The translations under genes were made by a program, and so were the position numbers. Below, piece after piece: positions 63,115 to 64,000 of a stretch of 64,000 nt of DNA. Position 1 is the first letter of the stretch. Every line of letters starts with the position of its first letter. The DNA lies in assembly GCF_000026005.1 (NCBI RefSeq), contig NC_005295.2, forward strand, positions 806,001 to 870,000, written 5' to 3'. The notes under the pieces are model-generated. The model saw only the letters and a program-made list of their open reading frames with translations. It did not search any database and had not been told where the DNA came from. The stretch is from Ehrlichia ruminantium str. Welgevonden. GTDB taxonomy: Bacteria; Pseudomonadota; Alphaproteobacteria; Rickettsiales; Anaplasmataceae.

Positions 63115-64000
63115 ATGACTAATCATTCTGTAATCTTGTGTATATTAGATGGGTGGGGTAACAATAAAAACAGCCAATTCAATGCCATTGCACAAGCAGA
63201 TACACCATATTGGGATAGTATAATTTCACAATACCCACAAAGCAATATAGTTACCCATGGACCAGATGTGGGATTACCAGATAGACAAATCGGAAATTCA
63301 GAAGTTGGTCATATTAGCCTAGGTAGTGGCAGAATTGTCCTACAGGATTTATGTAGAATTAATGAAGAAATAAAAAATATAAGAAAAAATACCCATTTAT
63401 TAGAATTTACAGAACAAATAAAAAGGAACAATGGCATATGTCATATAGCAGGATTACTATCTGATGGAGGAATACACTCTTCCCTATCACATATGCTAGA
63501 TATTATTGATGCATTATCTTATCTAAAAATCCAAGTAGTTATTCACATATTCCTAGATGGACGTGATACCCCACCAATATCAGCGTTAAAATATATCAAT
63601 ATCTTATGCTCTCACATTAAAGACCTCAGCAATGTTAGCATTGCAACAATAAGTGGTAGATATTACTCTATGGACCGCGATAACAGATTAGATCGCACAA
63701 CAAAAGCATATAACTCAATAGCATTTGGACATGGTAAACGTTATGAAGACCCTATATCAGCAGTTCAAGATAATTACAATGCTGGAATTACAGATGAGTT
63801 TATCATACCCTGTGTAATTGGCAATTATCAGGGAATGAATCCAACAGATGGATTTATCATGACAAATTTTAGAAGTGATAGAGTTATACAAATCCTCAAG
63901 ATGATTACAGAAGATCAAAACACTAATCATATCACACTAAAAAACACAATAGGAATGATAAAATACTCTAATGAACTCAATATCCCTTGCTTATTTCCTA
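63115..64000 (+). CDS. gpmI: 2,3-bisphosphoglycerate-independent phosphoglycerate mutase, 5' part
   Basis: Interconverts 3- and 2-phosphoglycerate, Mn-dependent. About 295 of the usual 500 or so residues are visible before the window ends. [13 protein letters not shown] holds metal ligand D12; [15 protein letters not shown] contains S62, the phosphoserine position of the family; [23 protein letters not shown] and [16 protein letters not shown] follow. Enolase, the next enzyme, is at 17941-19206. The frame is intact up to the edge. Confidence 0.96.
   Translation, partial: MTNHSVILCILDGWGNNKNSQFNAIAQADTPYWDSIISQYPQSNIVTHGPDVGLPDRQIGNSEVGHISLGSGRIVLQDLCRINEEIKNIRKNTHLLEFTEQIKRNNGICHIAGLLSDGGIHSSLSHMLDIIDALSYLKIQVVIHIFLDGRDTPPISALKYINILCSHIKDLSNVSIATISGRYYSMDRDNRLDRTTKAYNSIAFGHGKRYEDPISAVQDNYNAGITDEFIIPCVIGNYQGMNPTDGFIMTNFRSDRVIQILKMITEDQNTNHITLKNTIGMIKYSNELNIPCLFP

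Overview
The window looks like a chromosomal segment of an obligate intracellular alphaproteobacterium of the Anaplasmataceae, most likely Ehrlichia (E. canis/chaffeensis/muris group). I infer this from the very AT-rich sequence, the long non-coding gaps (about a quarter of the window), the scattered nuo genes, a pair of large outer-membrane porin-like proteins resembling the Anaplasma Asp62/Asp55 and Ehrlichia Esp73/Esp58 pair, and a lysine-rich tandem-repeat protein of the kind Ehrlichia displays to its host. I cannot fix the species without a database search. I see no prophage, insertion sequence, CRISPR array or defence island.

Layout. 1-2.5 kb: an RND efflux pump gene (C-terminus cut by the window edge). 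2.6-8.9 kb: tatC, ispG, a decaying tandem duplication of the ispG 5' end, a lipoprotein with seven 46-residue repeats, and dxr. 8.9-14.7 kb: the complex I membrane-arm genes nuoJKLMN. 15.7-17.8 kb: nuoF, tRNA-Ile, rpmA, rplU. 17.9-20.2 kb (plus strand): eno and obg. 20.2-24.6 kb: two long non-coding gaps around rsmH; the first holds one arm of a long inverted repeat. 24.6-32.6 kb: ileS, the bcp-rsmE-fthC-like trio, argS and recO, with the second arm of the inverted repeat between argS and recO. 33.5-38.5 kb: a His-rich orphan protein, tRNA-Pro, rlmE without an ordinary in-frame start codon, a relic of lpd, comM and a small two-helix membrane protein. 39.8-43.4 kb: a YihY/BrkB protein, thiL and dnaQ. 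43.9-47.6 kb: two porin-like surface proteins with a strong bidirectional terminator. 48.3-50.8 kb: petABC (cytochrome bc1). 51.3-55.9 kb: an orphan coiled-coil membrane protein, a znuB-type permease, an NDUFAF3-like protein, tsf and rpsB. 57.5-64 kb: maf, infA, a 9-bp VNTR, the RND adaptor, lpd, a BamB-like beta-propeller and the 5' part of gpmI.

How the genes fit together. Respiration dominates: six complex I genes, a complex I assembly factor homologue, the whole bc1 complex, and TatC, which would export the Rieske protein (it carries a twin-arginine motif). dxr and ispG belong to the MEP isoprenoid pathway. eno and gpmI are consecutive steps of lower glycolysis/gluconeogenesis. The RND pump and its periplasmic adaptor lie at opposite ends of the window. 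Translation is represented by two tRNAs, ileS, argS, rpsB, tsf, infA, rplU, rpmA and the rRNA modifiers rsmH, rsmE and rlmE.

The most unusual theme is repeated copying of gene pieces into non-coding DNA at three places: the ispG 5' end in tandem, an internal lpd fragment about 23.7 kb from its parent, and the argS-recO divergent control region as an inverted copy about 11 kb away. Other points of interest are the repeat lipoprotein, the anomalous rlmE start and a five-codon leader ORF with a strong Shine-Dalgarno sequence directly before rpsB.
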